NCBI RefSeq assembly: GCF_029846255.1
Contig: NZ_JARVWQ010000001.1
Location: 1,364,001-1,428,000 of the forward strand
Length of the DNA stretch: 64,000 nt
DNA from: Amnibacterium sp. CER49
GTDB lineage: Bacteria; Actinomycetota; Actinomycetes; Actinomycetales; Microbacteriaceae
Reading direction: 5' to 3'
In this document: one piece after another, positions 19,345 through 27,523 of the stretch
Position numbering within the stretch: position 1 is the stretch's first letter
Layout: every line of letters begins with the position of its first letter
Notes under the pieces: generated by a model
What the model saw: the letters and a program-made list of their open reading frames with translations, nothing else
Told to the model about the DNA's origin: nothing
Databases searched by the model: none
Position numbers and translations under genes: made by a program

Positions 19345-19988
19345 CCGACGTCGCACCCGCGCTGCAGCTCGAACCGGAGCCGCCCGAGGCCGCCGCGGCG
19401 TGCGGGGAGGGGCTTCCGGTCGTCCGGCGGTTCGCCGCGGATCTCGCGGCCCGCGGCGTCGAGCTCGGGCTGATCGGGCCGGCGGAGCCGTCCCGGCTCT
19501 GGTCCAGGCACCTCGTCAACAGCGCGGTGCTCGCCCCGCTGCTGCCGCAGGGGTCGCGTGTGGCCGACGTGGGAAGCGGTGCCGGCCTTCCCGGGCTCGT
19601 CGTCGCGGCCGTGCGGCCGGATCTCGCGCTCACGCTCATCGAGCCGATGGAGCGCCGGGTCGCGTGGCTCGAGGAGGAGGCCGCCCGCCTCGGGCTCGGC
19701 AACGTGACGGTGGTGCGCGCCCGCGCCGAGGAGTACCGCGGCGAGCCGTTCGACGTCGTCACCGCTCGCGCGGTGGGCGCGCTCGCGAAGCTGCTCCCCC
19801 TCGTCGCGCCCCTCGCGGGACCTGGGGGCCGCCTCGCGCTGCTCAAGGGAGCGTCCGTCGACGCCGAGGTGGCCCGCGCCGAGAAGGTCATCCGCCGCCT
19901 GCGCCTCCACGACGCGCGTGTGGAAACCGTGGGCAGCGGCATGGCCTCCGCGGAGACGCGGGTGTTCGTGGCTACGCTGCCCGTCTGA
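19341..19988 (+). CDS. rsmG: 16S rRNA (guanine527-N7)-methyltransferase RsmG
   Basis: 215 residues. It uses S-adenosylmethionine to methylate G527 in the 530 loop of 16S rRNA; loss gives low-level streptomycin resistance in several bacteria. The SAM-binding motif is VADVGSGAGLPGLVVAA; the motif LIEPMERRVAWLEE follows. The N-terminal segment has LWSRHLVNSAVL, typical of the family. GTG start, 4-bp overlap with the KH-R3H gene. Confidence 0.94.
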   Translation: MTDVAPALQLEPEPPEAAAACGEGLPVVRRFAADLAARGVELGLIGPAEPSRLWSRHLVNSAVLAPLLPQGSRVADVGSGAGLPGLVVAAVRPDLALTLIEPMERRVAWLEEEAARLGLGNVTVVRARAEEYRGEPFDVVTARAVGALAKLLPLVAPLAGPGGRLALLKGASVDAEVARAEKVIRRLRLHDARVETVGSGMASAETRVFVATLPV

Positions 19989-20039
19989 CCGCTGTCCCCC
20001 GTTCGGGGCGGTCCCGAATACCCCCGGAAGAGGATCGCT

Positions 20040-20954
20040 GTGAAACCCAGCTCGGCCCTCGAAGCCCGCGGATCCGGCTTCGACGACTCCACCCCGCTCG
20101 CGCGGGAGGTCGCGGACATCACGCGACGCCGTCAGCGCCTGCAGTCCGTGCAGCTCCCCCGCCCCGCGGCCACCCGCATCTTCACGGTCGCGAACCAGAA
20201 GGGCGGCGTCGGCAAGACGACGACGACCGTGAACCTGGCCGCGGCGCTCGCGAAGTCGGGTATGCGCGTGCTCGCGATCGACCTCGACCCGCAGGGCAAC
20301 GCCTCGACGGCGCTCGGCGTCGAGCACCGCCACGACACGCTGAGCATCTACGACGTGATCATCGGCGAGGCGCCGATGGACGAGGTCGTGAAGCAGAGCC
20401 CGGAGTTCCCGACCCTGTCGTGCGTGCCGGCGACCATCCATCTCGCCGGAGCCGAGATCGAGCTCGTCTCGCTCGTCGCCCGCGAGCAGCGCCTGCGGAG
20501 CGCCCTGCGCAGCTACCTCGAGAGCGTCGAGGACCCGTACGACTACGTCTTCATCGACTGCCCGCCGTCGATCGGCCTGCTCACGATCAACGCGTTCGTC
20601 GCCGCGACCGAGGTGCTGATCCCCATCCAGTGCGAGTACTACGCGCTCGAGGGCCTCAGCCAGCTGCTGCGGAACATCGACCTCATCGAGCGGCACCTGA
20701 ACCCGCACCTCGCGGTCTCGACGATCCTGCTCACGATGTTCGACGCCCGCACGCGGCTCGCGAACGACGTGGCGGACGACGTGCGCAAGCACTTCCCGGA
20801 GCAGGCGCTCGCGAGCGTGATCCCCCGCGCGGTCCGCATCTCCGAGGCGCCGAGCCATGGCCAGAGCGTCATCACGTACGACCCGAACTCCCCCGGCGCG
20901 CTCTCGTACCTCGAGGCGGCGGCCGAGATCGCCCGTCGTGGAGCCGCTTCGTGA
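20040..20954 (+). CDS. parA: Chromosome partitioning ATPase ParA (Soj)
   Basis: 304 residues. The deviant Walker A motif is NQKGGVGKTTTTVNLAAALA, Walker B is YVFIDCPPSIGLL. ParA-ATP coats the nucleoid and moves ParB-parS complexes apart after replication. An N-terminal extension of about 40 residues (with TRRRQRLQSVQLPRP) precedes the ATPase fold and is common in actinobacterial ParA. Start GTG at 20040 behind GGAAGAGG. The stop overlaps parB (GTGA). Confidence 0.96.
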   Translation: MKPSSALEARGSGFDDSTPLAREVADITRRRQRLQSVQLPRPAATRIFTVANQKGGVGKTTTTVNLAAALAKSGMRVLAIDLDPQGNASTALGVEHRHDTLSIYDVIIGEAPMDEVVKQSPEFPTLSCVPATIHLAGAEIELVSLVAREQRLRSALRSYLESVEDPYDYVFIDCPPSIGLLTINAFVAATEVLIPIQCEYYALEGLSQLLRNIDLIERHLNPHLAVSTILLTMFDARTRLANDVADDVRKHFPEQALASVIPRAVRISEAPSHGQSVITYDPNSPGALSYLEAAAEIARRGAAS

Positions 20955-21967
20955 GCGCGCCGCGACGGCAGGCCGGTCTCGGCCGCGGCATCGGCGCGCT
21001 GCTCATGCCGGACAGCGACGAGCGGCCGAACGCCGACGTCCTCCGGCCGAGCGACGTCTACTTCGGCTCCCGCGCGAAGCCGGCCGACGACCTCGTCGAC
21101 GTGCCGGGCCTCCGGCTCGCGAGCCTCGGTGTCGACGACATCCGGCCGAACCCGCATCAGCCGCGCCAGGACTTCGACGAGGAGGCGCTCGCCGAGCTCG
21201 TGCACTCCGTGCGTGAGAACGGCGTGCTGCAGCCGATCGTGGTCCGGCCGCTGCCCGCGGGTGAGGGCGCGAAGTTCGAGCTCGTCATGGGCGAGCGGCG
21301 GTTGCGCGCCACGAGGCTCGCCGGGCTGCGCTCCATCCCGGCGGTCGTCAAGGACACCGCGGACGAGCAGATGCTGCACGACGCCCTGCTCGAGAACCTG
21401 CACCGCTCGCAGCTGAACCCGCTCGAGGAGGCGTCGGCCTACCAGCAGCTGATGGCCGACTTCGGCATCACGCACGAGGAGCTCGGCAGCCGCCTCGGCC
21501 GGTCCCGGCCGATGATCACGAACACGGTCCGCCTGCTGCGCCTGCCCGAGCACATCCAGCGCAAGGTCGCCGCCGGCGTCCTCACCGCCGGACACGCGCG
21601 TGCCGTGCTGTCCGTGGTCGAGCCGGAGCTCATGGACCGCCTCGTCGACCGCATCGTGAACGAGGGCCTGAACGTCCGTCAGGCCGAGGCGGCCGCGATC
21701 CGGATGGCCGGCGACGCGAAGCCCCGCAAGTCGACGGGGCGTCGCAACGAGCAGCTCGACGAGATCGCCGACCGGCTCGGGAGCCGCTTCGACACCCGCG
21801 TCCGCGTCAACCTCAACGCGAAGCACGGGCAGATCGTCATCGACTTCGGGTCGGTCGCCGATCTGAACCGCATCCTCGCCGACATCGGGGAGGACGCGTG
21901 GGAGGAGGGCGAGGCCCGCGAGCGCATGCTCGCGGAGCGTCGTGCCGCCTCGGCGTCCGACGCCTGA
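20951..21967 (+). CDS. parB: Chromosome partitioning protein ParB (Spo0J)
   Basis: 338 residues from the GTG at 20951. The N-terminus is typical (RQAGLGRGIGALL). The CTPase/ParB domain shows IRPNPHQPRQDFDEEAL and GERRLRATRLAG (the CTP-binding arginine motif). The helix-turn-helix for parS DNA is around GITHEELGSRLGRSRPMITNTVRLLRLP, and the C-terminal dimer domain ends near DLNRILADI. ParB spreads from parS sites and loads SMC. No consensus parS (TGTTTCACGTGAAACA) was found in this window. Confidence 0.96.
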   Translation: MSAPRRQAGLGRGIGALLMPDSDERPNADVLRPSDVYFGSRAKPADDLVDVPGLRLASLGVDDIRPNPHQPRQDFDEEALAELVHSVRENGVLQPIVVRPLPAGEGAKFELVMGERRLRATRLAGLRSIPAVVKDTADEQMLHDALLENLHRSQLNPLEEASAYQQLMADFGITHEELGSRLGRSRPMITNTVRLLRLPEHIQRKVAAGVLTAGHARAVLSVVEPELMDRLVDRIVNEGLNVRQAEAAAIRMAGDAKPRKSTGRRNEQLDEIADRLGSRFDTRVRVNLNAKHGQIVIDFGSVADLNRILADIGEDAWEEGEARERMLAERRAASASDA

Positions 21968-21990
21968 CGCCCGACGCCTGACGCAGCCGT

Positions 21991-22071
21991 ACCGCGTGTA
22001 GGTACTTCGTCCTCGTGTAGGTGCAGAACCGCGTTCTGCACCTACGGCCGGGCGGAGTACCTACACGCGGT
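21991..22071. repeat. Nested double palindrome built from GTGTAGGTRC units
   Basis: Outer arms: ACCGCGTGTAGGTACT (21991-22006) and its exact complement (22056-22071), 16 bp. Inner arms: GTAGGTGCAGAAC (22017-22029) and its exact complement (22033-22045), 13 bp around a 3-nt loop. It lies between the converging parB and ddl genes and could terminate both, but its length and its inner repeat of the same GTGTAGGT word are more like a REP/BIME-type dispersed palindrome. Confidence 0.7.
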
Positions 22072-22084
22072 TCCTCGGCCCGGG

Positions 22085-23032
22085 TCAGCCGGCGAGGGCG
22101 AGGCGCGTGAGCGCCGCGTAGGTCTCGCCGAGGTCGCGGCCCTGCGCCTTCAGCGCCATCGGCAGCAGGCTCGTCTCGGTGAGGCCCGGCATGACGTTGG
22201 TCTCGAGGAACCACGGCCTGCCGTCGGCGTCGAGGACGAGGTCGGACCGCGAGAGGTGACGCAGGCCCAGCGCGCGGTGCGCGAGCAGGGCGAGCTCCCC
22301 CGCGGCGGCCGCCGCCTCGTCGCCGATGCGCGCCGGGGTGTGGAAGCGGGTGGCGCCCGGCGTGTACCGCTCCTCGAAGCCGTAGACGCCCGATCTGGGC
22401 ACGATCTCGACGGCCGGCAGGGCGACGGGCCCGTCCTCCGTCTCGAGCACGCTCACCGCGAGCTCCGTGCCCCGCACTCGGCCTTCGATGAGCGCCTCGT
22501 CGCCGTAGGTGAACGCATCGACGAGCGCCCGCGGCAGCCGGTCCGGCTCGTCGATGACGGTGACGCCCTGGGCTGAGCCGCCTCGGGCCGGCTTCACGAC
22601 GACCTCGCCGGGGAACGCGGCCTGGATCAGCTCGATCGCTGCGTGCGCGCCGATCTCGCGGAACACGTCGCGGGTGAGGGTGACGGACGCGGGCGTCGCT
22701 CCGCCGGCGGTCGCGATCACCCGCTTCGCCGTCGGCTTGTCCCAGGCGAGCCGGGCGGCGTCGCCGTGGCTGCCGATGTAGGCGAGACCGGCCGCGTCGA
22801 GCAGCGAGCGGAGCGAGCCGTCCTCGCCGCTCGCGCCGTGCAGCGCCGGCCAGATCACGTCGGGGCGCTGCTCGAGCAGCGCCGGCAGCAGATGCGAGTC
22901 GGAGTCGAGCGCGCGCACGCGCCAGCCGAGCCGGTTGAGCGCGTCGACCACGCGCCGTCCGGAGCGGAGGGAGACGTCGCGCTCGTGCGAGATGCCGCCC
23001 GAGAGCACGACCACGTCGGGGGAGGCGTCCAC
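22085..23032 (-). CDS. ddl: D-alanine-D-alanine ligase
   Basis: 315 residues. An ATP-grasp enzyme joining two D-Ala for peptidoglycan precursors. N-terminal domain motif VVLSGGISHERDVSLRSG, substrate region ALHGASGEDGSL, ATP-grasp lid VVVKPARGGSAQGV and C-terminal metal/substrate residues FLETNVMPGLTETSLLP. It starts with GTG behind AGGAGCACC. Its placement next to parAB is seen in related actinobacteria. Converges with parB across the nested palindrome. A second, longer Ddl elsewhere in the genome cannot be ruled out. Confidence 0.92.
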   Translation of the reverse strand: MDASPDVVVLSGGISHERDVSLRSGRRVVDALNRLGWRVRALDSDSHLLPALLEQRPDVIWPALHGASGEDGSLRSLLDAAGLAYIGSHGDAARLAWDKPTAKRVIATAGGATPASVTLTRDVFREIGAHAAIELIQAAFPGEVVVKPARGGSAQGVTVIDEPDRLPRALVDAFTYGDEALIEGRVRGTELAVSVLETEDGPVALPAVEIVPRSGVYGFEERYTPGATRFHTPARIGDEAAAAAGELALLAHRALGLRHLSRSDLVLDADGRPWFLETNVMPGLTETSLLPMALKAQGRDLGETYAALTRLALAG

Positions 23033-23059
23033 GGTGCTCCTGTCGATGTCGCTGCGCGG

Positions 23060-24415
23060 TCAGCGCAGGTCGGGGGGCGGCGCCGAGACCGCCCGGTCGC
23101 CGCTGCCGGGTGCGAGGGACCCGGTGCCCGAGAAGGCCCGCACGAGCTCGAGCTCGCCGTTCACGACGGCGGCGAGCCGCTGGATGCCGACGCGGATCTC
23201 GTCGGGCGTCGGGTAGCAGAACGAGAGCCGGATCTCCCGGCCGCCCTGGCCGTCGGCGTAGAAGCCGGTACCGGGCGTGTACGCGACGAGCTCCCGCACG
23301 GCGCGCGGCAGCATCTGCTTCGAGTGCAGCTCGGAGGGCAGCTTCACCCACACGTAGAAGCCGCCGTTCGGGACGGTCCAGGTGAGGTTCGGCAGGTAGG
23401 TGGCGAGCGCGGCGAGCATGGCGTCGCGGCGCTCGCGGTACACCTCGCGGAACCGGACGATCTGGCCGCGCCAGTCGACCGTCTCCATGTACTCGCAGAT
23501 GATGTGCTGCGAGAAGCTGCTCGGCGACAGGATCGCCGACTCGGTGGCGAGCACGAGCTTCTCGCGGATCGCGAGGGGCGCGAGCGCCCAGCCGACCCGG
23601 AACCCGGGCGCGAAGGTCTTCGAGAACGACCCCAGGTAGACGACGTTGTCGGGGTCGAGCGTGCGGAGGGGCTGGGGCGGCGTCTCATCGAACGAGAGCA
23701 GCCCGTAGGGGTTGTCCTCGACGACGAGGAGGTGCTCCCGGCGGCAGATCTCGAGGATGCGCGGGCGGCGCTCGGCCGACATGGTGACGCCCGCAGGGTT
23801 GTGGAACGTGGGGATCGTGTAGAGGAACTTCATCCGCGATCCCGCGGCCCGCTGCCGCGTGATCTCGGCCTCGAGCGCCTCGGGCACCAGACCGTGCTCG
23901 TCCATCGGCACGTGCACGACCCGCGCCTGGTACGACGAGAAGACGCCGAGGGCGCCGACGTAGCTGGGGCCCTCGGCGAGGATCACGTCGCCGGGGTCGA
24001 TGAAGAGCTTCGTGACGAGGTCGATCGCCTGCTGCGAGCCGGTGGTGGTGACCACGTCGTCGGCGGAGGCCTCGATGCCCTCGAGCGCCATGATCTCGAG
24101 GATGTGCTCGCGCAGCCGCGGCATGCCCTGGCCCGAGCCGTACTGCAGCGCCGCGGGGGCGTCGGTGAGGAGCACGCGGTCGACCGCGGTGGCGATGAGC
24201 TCGCGAGGGATGGCCCGCACGTAGGGCATGCCGCCCGCGAGCGAGACGACCTCGGGCCGCGACGCGACCGCGAACAGCGCGCGCACCTCGGACACCGAGA
24301 GGCCCGAGGCCCGGGCCGCATACGTGCCGTGCCAGGGGTCCAGGTCGGTGCCCGGCACGTCGACGGCCCGCGACGGGCCCTCTGCGGGCACGAGCGGTGC
24401 GTGCTGCTCGGTCAC
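23060..24415 (-). CDS. PLP-dependent aminotransferase, class I/II (2-aminoadipate/MocR-like fold)
   Basis: 451 residues. The fold type I core is complete: YGSGQGMPRLREHI, TTGSQQAIDLVTKLF, TIPTFHNPAGVTMS, VVEDNPYGLL and the PLP lysine in LGSFSKTFAPGFRVGW. It lacks an N-terminal GntR domain, so it is an enzyme, not a regulator. Close families include LysN-type 2-aminoadipate and aromatic aminotransferases; the true amino donor is unknown. In many Microbacteriaceae this gene sits between trxA and ddl. It is separated from ddl by 27 bp, so may be cotranscribed. Confidence 0.85.
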   Translation of the reverse strand: MTEQHAPLVPAEGPSRAVDVPGTDLDPWHGTYAARASGLSVSEVRALFAVASRPEVVSLAGGMPYVRAIPRELIATAVDRVLLTDAPAALQYGSGQGMPRLREHILEIMALEGIEASADDVVTTTGSQQAIDLVTKLFIDPGDVILAEGPSYVGALGVFSSYQARVVHVPMDEHGLVPEALEAEITRQRAAGSRMKFLYTIPTFHNPAGVTMSAERRPRILEICRREHLLVVEDNPYGLLSFDETPPQPLRTLDPDNVVYLGSFSKTFAPGFRVGWALAPLAIREKLVLATESAILSPSSFSQHIICEYMETVDWRGQIVRFREVYRERRDAMLAALATYLPNLTWTVPNGGFYVWVKLPSELHSKQMLPRAVRELVAYTPGTGFYADGQGGREIRLSFCYPTPDEIRVGIQRLAAVVNGELELVRAFSGTGSLAPGSGDRAVSAPPPDLR

Positions 24416-24437
24416 GGTCCTCCTCGGGCGGCAGGAA

Positions 24438-24465
24438 GGGCCGCCGCTGCAGTCAGCGACGGCCC
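24438..24465 (-). terminator. Hairpin terminator after trxA
   Basis: Stem GGGCCG-C-CGCTG (24438-24449) and CAGCG-A-CGGCCC (24454-24465) with a 4-nt loop and one mismatch. It lies 17 bp past the trxA stop in the leftward direction and before the aminotransferase start. Confidence 0.55.
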
Positions 24466-24481
24466 GCTCGTCGGTCGGAGG

Positions 24482-24799
24482 TCAGGCGAGGACGCCGGCG
24501 AGGTCCGCCTCGAGCGCCGGCTTCGGCTTGGCACCGATGACGGTCTTCACGACCTCGCCACCGGAGTAGAGCTTCATGGCCGGGATCGACGTGATCTGGT
24601 ACTTCATCGCCGTCTCGGGGTTCTCGTCGACGTTGAGCTTGACGATCTCGAGCTTGTCGCCGTGCTCGGCGGCGATCTCCTCGAGCACCGGGCCGACGCG
24701 ACGGCACGGGCCGCACCACGCCGCCCAGAAGTCGACGAGCACCGGCTTCTCGGCCTGCAGGACGTCCTTCTCGAAGGTGGCGTCGGTCACTTCGCGCAT
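24482..24799 (-). CDS. trxA: Thioredoxin
   Basis: 105 residues with the active site WCGPC (Cys29, Cys32) and the conserved cis-proline region TSIPAMKLYSGG. The small cytoplasmic disulfide reductant is recycled by the adjacent thioredoxin reductase. The ATG follows AAGGAGAGC. It lies 36 bp downstream of trxB, the standard trxB-trxA pair. Confidence 0.96.
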   Translation of the reverse strand: MREVTDATFEKDVLQAEKPVLVDFWAAWCGPCRRVGPVLEEIAAEHGDKLEIVKLNVDENPETAMKYQITSIPAMKLYSGGEVVKTVIGAKPKPALEADLAGVLA

Positions 24800-24835
24800 G
24801 GCGCTGCTCTCCTTGGGCTCTGGGGTGGATCGAGA

Positions 24836-25858
24836 CTACGCGCGTCCGACGAGCTCGCCGGACGGGGTGAAGGTGGCACCGGCGGCCGGCGCCTCGCCCG
24901 GCTCCGTCTCACCCTTCGCCTGCGCGAGGAGCTCGGCCGGCAGCGCCGCGAGGTAGTGCTCCGCGTCGAGCGCCGCGACGGTGCCGGACGCGGCGGCCGT
25001 GACGGCCTGCCGGTAGGTGGGATCGATCACGTCGCCCGCGGCGAAGACGCCGGGGAGCGAGGTGCGGGACGAGCGGCCCTCGACCGCGACCGTGCCCGCC
25101 TCGGTCAGCGCGAGCTGGTCCTTGACGAGGTCGGTGCGGGGGTCGTTGCCGATGGCGATGAAGAGGCCGTCGAGCGGCAGATCGCGGGTCGAGCCGTCGA
25201 GCGTGGACTCGAGGCGCACGCCCGAGACGAGGTCGCCGCCGAGCACCTCGGCCACCTTCGAGCTCCACTCGAACGTGATCTTCGGGTTGTCGAAGGCGCG
25301 CTGCTGCATGATGCGCGAGGCGCGGAGCGAGTCGCCGCGGTGGATGACGTGCACGCGGTCGGCGAAGCGGGTGAGGAAGGTGGCCTCCTCCATCGCCGAG
25401 TCGCCGCCGCCGACGACCGCGATGGTCTTCTGGCGGAAGAAGAAGCCGTCGCACGTCGCGCACCACGAGACGCCGTGGCCGGAGAGCCGGTCCTCGCCGG
25501 GCACGTGGAGGTGCCGGTAGCCGGAACCGGTGGCGAGGATGACGGTGAGGGCCTCGTGCACGTCGCCGCGGCCGGTGGTGACGCGCTTCACGTCGCCGGC
25601 GAGCTCGACCGAGACGACGTCGTCGAGCAGGATCTCGGTGCCGAACCGCTCGGCCTGCTCCCGCATGCGCTCCATGAGGTCGGGGCCCTGCACGCCCTCG
25701 GGGAAGCCGGGGAAGTTCTCGACCTCGGTCGTGTTCATCAGCTCGCCGCCGGCGTCGACCGAGCTGGCGATCAGCAGCGGGGCGAGCTCCGCACGCGCCG
25801 CGTAGAGGGCGGCGGTGTACCCGGCGGGACCCGAACCGATGATGATGACCTGACGCAT
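24836..25858 (-). CDS. trxB: Thioredoxin-disulfide reductase
   Basis: 340 residues. The FAD-binding motif is VIIIGSGPAGYTAALYAARAE, the redox-active pair is C133-A-T-C136, the NADPH motif is AVVGGGDSAMEEATFL, and the second FAD motif is GVFAAGDVIDPTYRQAVTAA. It transfers electrons from NADPH to thioredoxin, encoded next. The C-terminus is about 20 residues longer than E. coli TrxB (GETEPGEAPAAGATFTPSG). The ATG follows GGAGAGAAGC; murJ lies 51 bp upstream in the same direction. Confidence 0.96.
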   Translation of the reverse strand: MRQVIIIGSGPAGYTAALYAARAELAPLLIASSVDAGGELMNTTEVENFPGFPEGVQGPDLMERMREQAERFGTEILLDDVVSVELAGDVKRVTTGRGDVHEALTVILATGSGYRHLHVPGEDRLSGHGVSWCATCDGFFFRQKTIAVVGGGDSAMEEATFLTRFADRVHVIHRGDSLRASRIMQQRAFDNPKITFEWSSKVAEVLGGDLVSGVRLESTLDGSTRDLPLDGLFIAIGNDPRTDLVKDQLALTEAGTVAVEGRSSRTSLPGVFAAGDVIDPTYRQAVTAAASGTVAALDAEHYLAALPAELLAQAKGETEPGEAPAAGATFTPSGELVGRA

Positions 25859-25909
25859 CCGCTTCTCTCCTGTCGAACTGCTGGGGATGGAACCACCCGG
25901 TCGGGCACC

Positions 25910-27523
25910 CTATTCCGCGGCTCGCGACGGCCGGAACCGGGCCGTGACGAGGCGGACCGCGGTGCCGAGCTCGGGCGCGCGCAGCACCGCGAGCACACCG
26001 AGGTAGACACCTGCGACGACGGCGCCGAGCACGGCGGTGGCGACGAGACCGTCGAGACGGCCCGAGACCGCCCAGCCGCCGCTGAAGCCGCCGAGCACGG
26101 CGAGCAGCAGCAGTCCGACGGCGAGCGCCGGCACCGCCGCGATCAGGTAGCGGGCGATCGCCCCCCGCACCGCACGGCCGGCGAAGCCGCCGATGCGGCG
26201 ACGCAGCAGGACGGCGGCGACGACGAGCTGCACCACGGTGCTCACCGACACCGACAGCGCGATGCCCGCGGCGATGTAGGCGTGGGGCAGCAGCGCGCAG
26301 AGCAGCGTGCCGGTCACCGCGACGACGAGCTGCACCAGCGTGAACCCGAACGGCGTGCGGGTGTCCGCGAGCGCGTAGAAGCAGCGCTGGATCACGAACA
26401 GCGCGGTGAACGGCAGCAGCCCGACGAGGTAGGCGGCGACGACGAGCGCCATCGCGCCCGTCGCGTGCAGGGAGTGGCTGAAGAAGGCGGAGAAGGGCAG
26501 CGCCGCCACGAGCAGCGCGGCGTCGGCGACGACGAGCACGAGCAGCACGATGCGGAGCGCCTGGCCGACGTCGTCGCGGAGCGCGGCGGTGTCGCCCTCG
26601 GCCGCGTGCTCGCTCATGCGCGGGTAGAACACGGTGACGAGCGAGACGGTGATGATCGAGTGCGGCAGCATGAAGATCAGCCACGCGTACGACATGACGG
26701 CCGACGAGGCGTCGACACCGCTCGCGATCGTCGCGACCCGCATCTCGATGAGCCCGGACAGCTGGGTGAGCACGAGCATGCCGAACGTCCAGCCCGCCGC
26801 GCGGCCCGTGGACGAGAGGTTGACCCCCCGCCAGGAGAAGTCGGGCCGGTAGCCGAGGCCTGCGCGGCGCCAGGCGAGGATCAGCACGAGCGCCTGCGCG
26901 GCGATGCCGAGCGTCGCGCCGCCCGCGAGCACCGCGTCCATCCCGAGGGAGAACGGCCGCGTCGACGCCGGGTCGACCGTGCCGAACAGCACGACGAAGA
27001 GCCCGAGCATCGCGATGGAGACGACGTTGTTGAGCACCGGCGCCCACGTGTACGGGCCGAAGGAGCGGCGCGCGTTCAGCACCTCGCCGAGCACCGAGTA
27101 GAGCCCGAGGAAGAACAGCTGCGGCAGGCTCCAGTACGCGAAGGTGATCGCGATGGCGAGCGTCGCGGGCTTCGTCACGAACGCCGCCATGAGCGGCGGC
27201 GAGAGCACCGTCACGACCACCGTGACGAGGGCGAACACGCAGACGGCGATCGTGACGACCTTGTTCACGTACGCCTGCCCACGGTCGGGCCCGCTGCTCG
27301 CACGGATGATCTGCGGCACGAGCACGGCCGTGAGCAGGCCGCCGCCGATGATCGCGTAGATGCTGTTCGGCACGTAGGTCGCCGACAGGTAGGCGTCCGC
27401 GACGAAGCCGACGTTGCCGATCACGACCGACAGCAGCGCGGTGCGGACGAAGCCGAGGACGCGGGAGACGATGGTGCCCGAGGCGAGGATCGCGCTCGCG
27501 CGGCCGATGCTCGTGGTGCTCAT
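25910..27523 (-). CDS. murJ: Lipid II flippase MurJ
   Basis: 537 residues from the ATG at 27523, which overlaps the stop of the DUF6049 gene (ATGA). About 14 membrane helices of the MOP exporter fold. Typical MurJ start: SAILASGTIVSRVLGFVRTALLSVVIG, then NSIYAIIGGGLLTAVLVPQIIRA. Flips lipid-linked peptidoglycan precursor across the membrane. Unlike the mycobacterial protein there is no long cytoplasmic pseudokinase or extracellular domain. Conserved neighbour of trxB in actinobacteria. Confidence 0.92.
   Translation of the reverse strand: MSTTSIGRASAILASGTIVSRVLGFVRTALLSVVIGNVGFVADAYLSATYVPNSIYAIIGGGLLTAVLVPQIIRASSGPDRGQAYVNKVVTIAVCVFALVTVVVTVLSPPLMAAFVTKPATLAIAITFAYWSLPQLFFLGLYSVLGEVLNARRSFGPYTWAPVLNNVVSIAMLGLFVVLFGTVDPASTRPFSLGMDAVLAGGATLGIAAQALVLILAWRRAGLGYRPDFSWRGVNLSSTGRAAGWTFGMLVLTQLSGLIEMRVATIASGVDASSAVMSYAWLIFMLPHSIITVSLVTVFYPRMSEHAAEGDTAALRDDVGQALRIVLLVLVVADAALLVAALPFSAFFSHSLHATGAMALVVAAYLVGLLPFTALFVIQRCFYALADTRTPFGFTLVQLVVAVTGTLLCALLPHAYIAAGIALSVSVSTVVQLVVAAVLLRRRIGGFAGRAVRGAIARYLIAAVPALAVGLLLLAVLGGFSGGWAVSGRLDGLVATAVLGAVVAGVYLGVLAVLRAPELGTAVRLVTARFRPSRAAE

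Noticed and set aside
19989-22084. parS sites near parAB
   Set aside because: No TGTTTCACGTGAAACA or one-mismatch copy was found by eye around parAB; GTTTCAC-like strings at 31222 and 47014 lack the second half.
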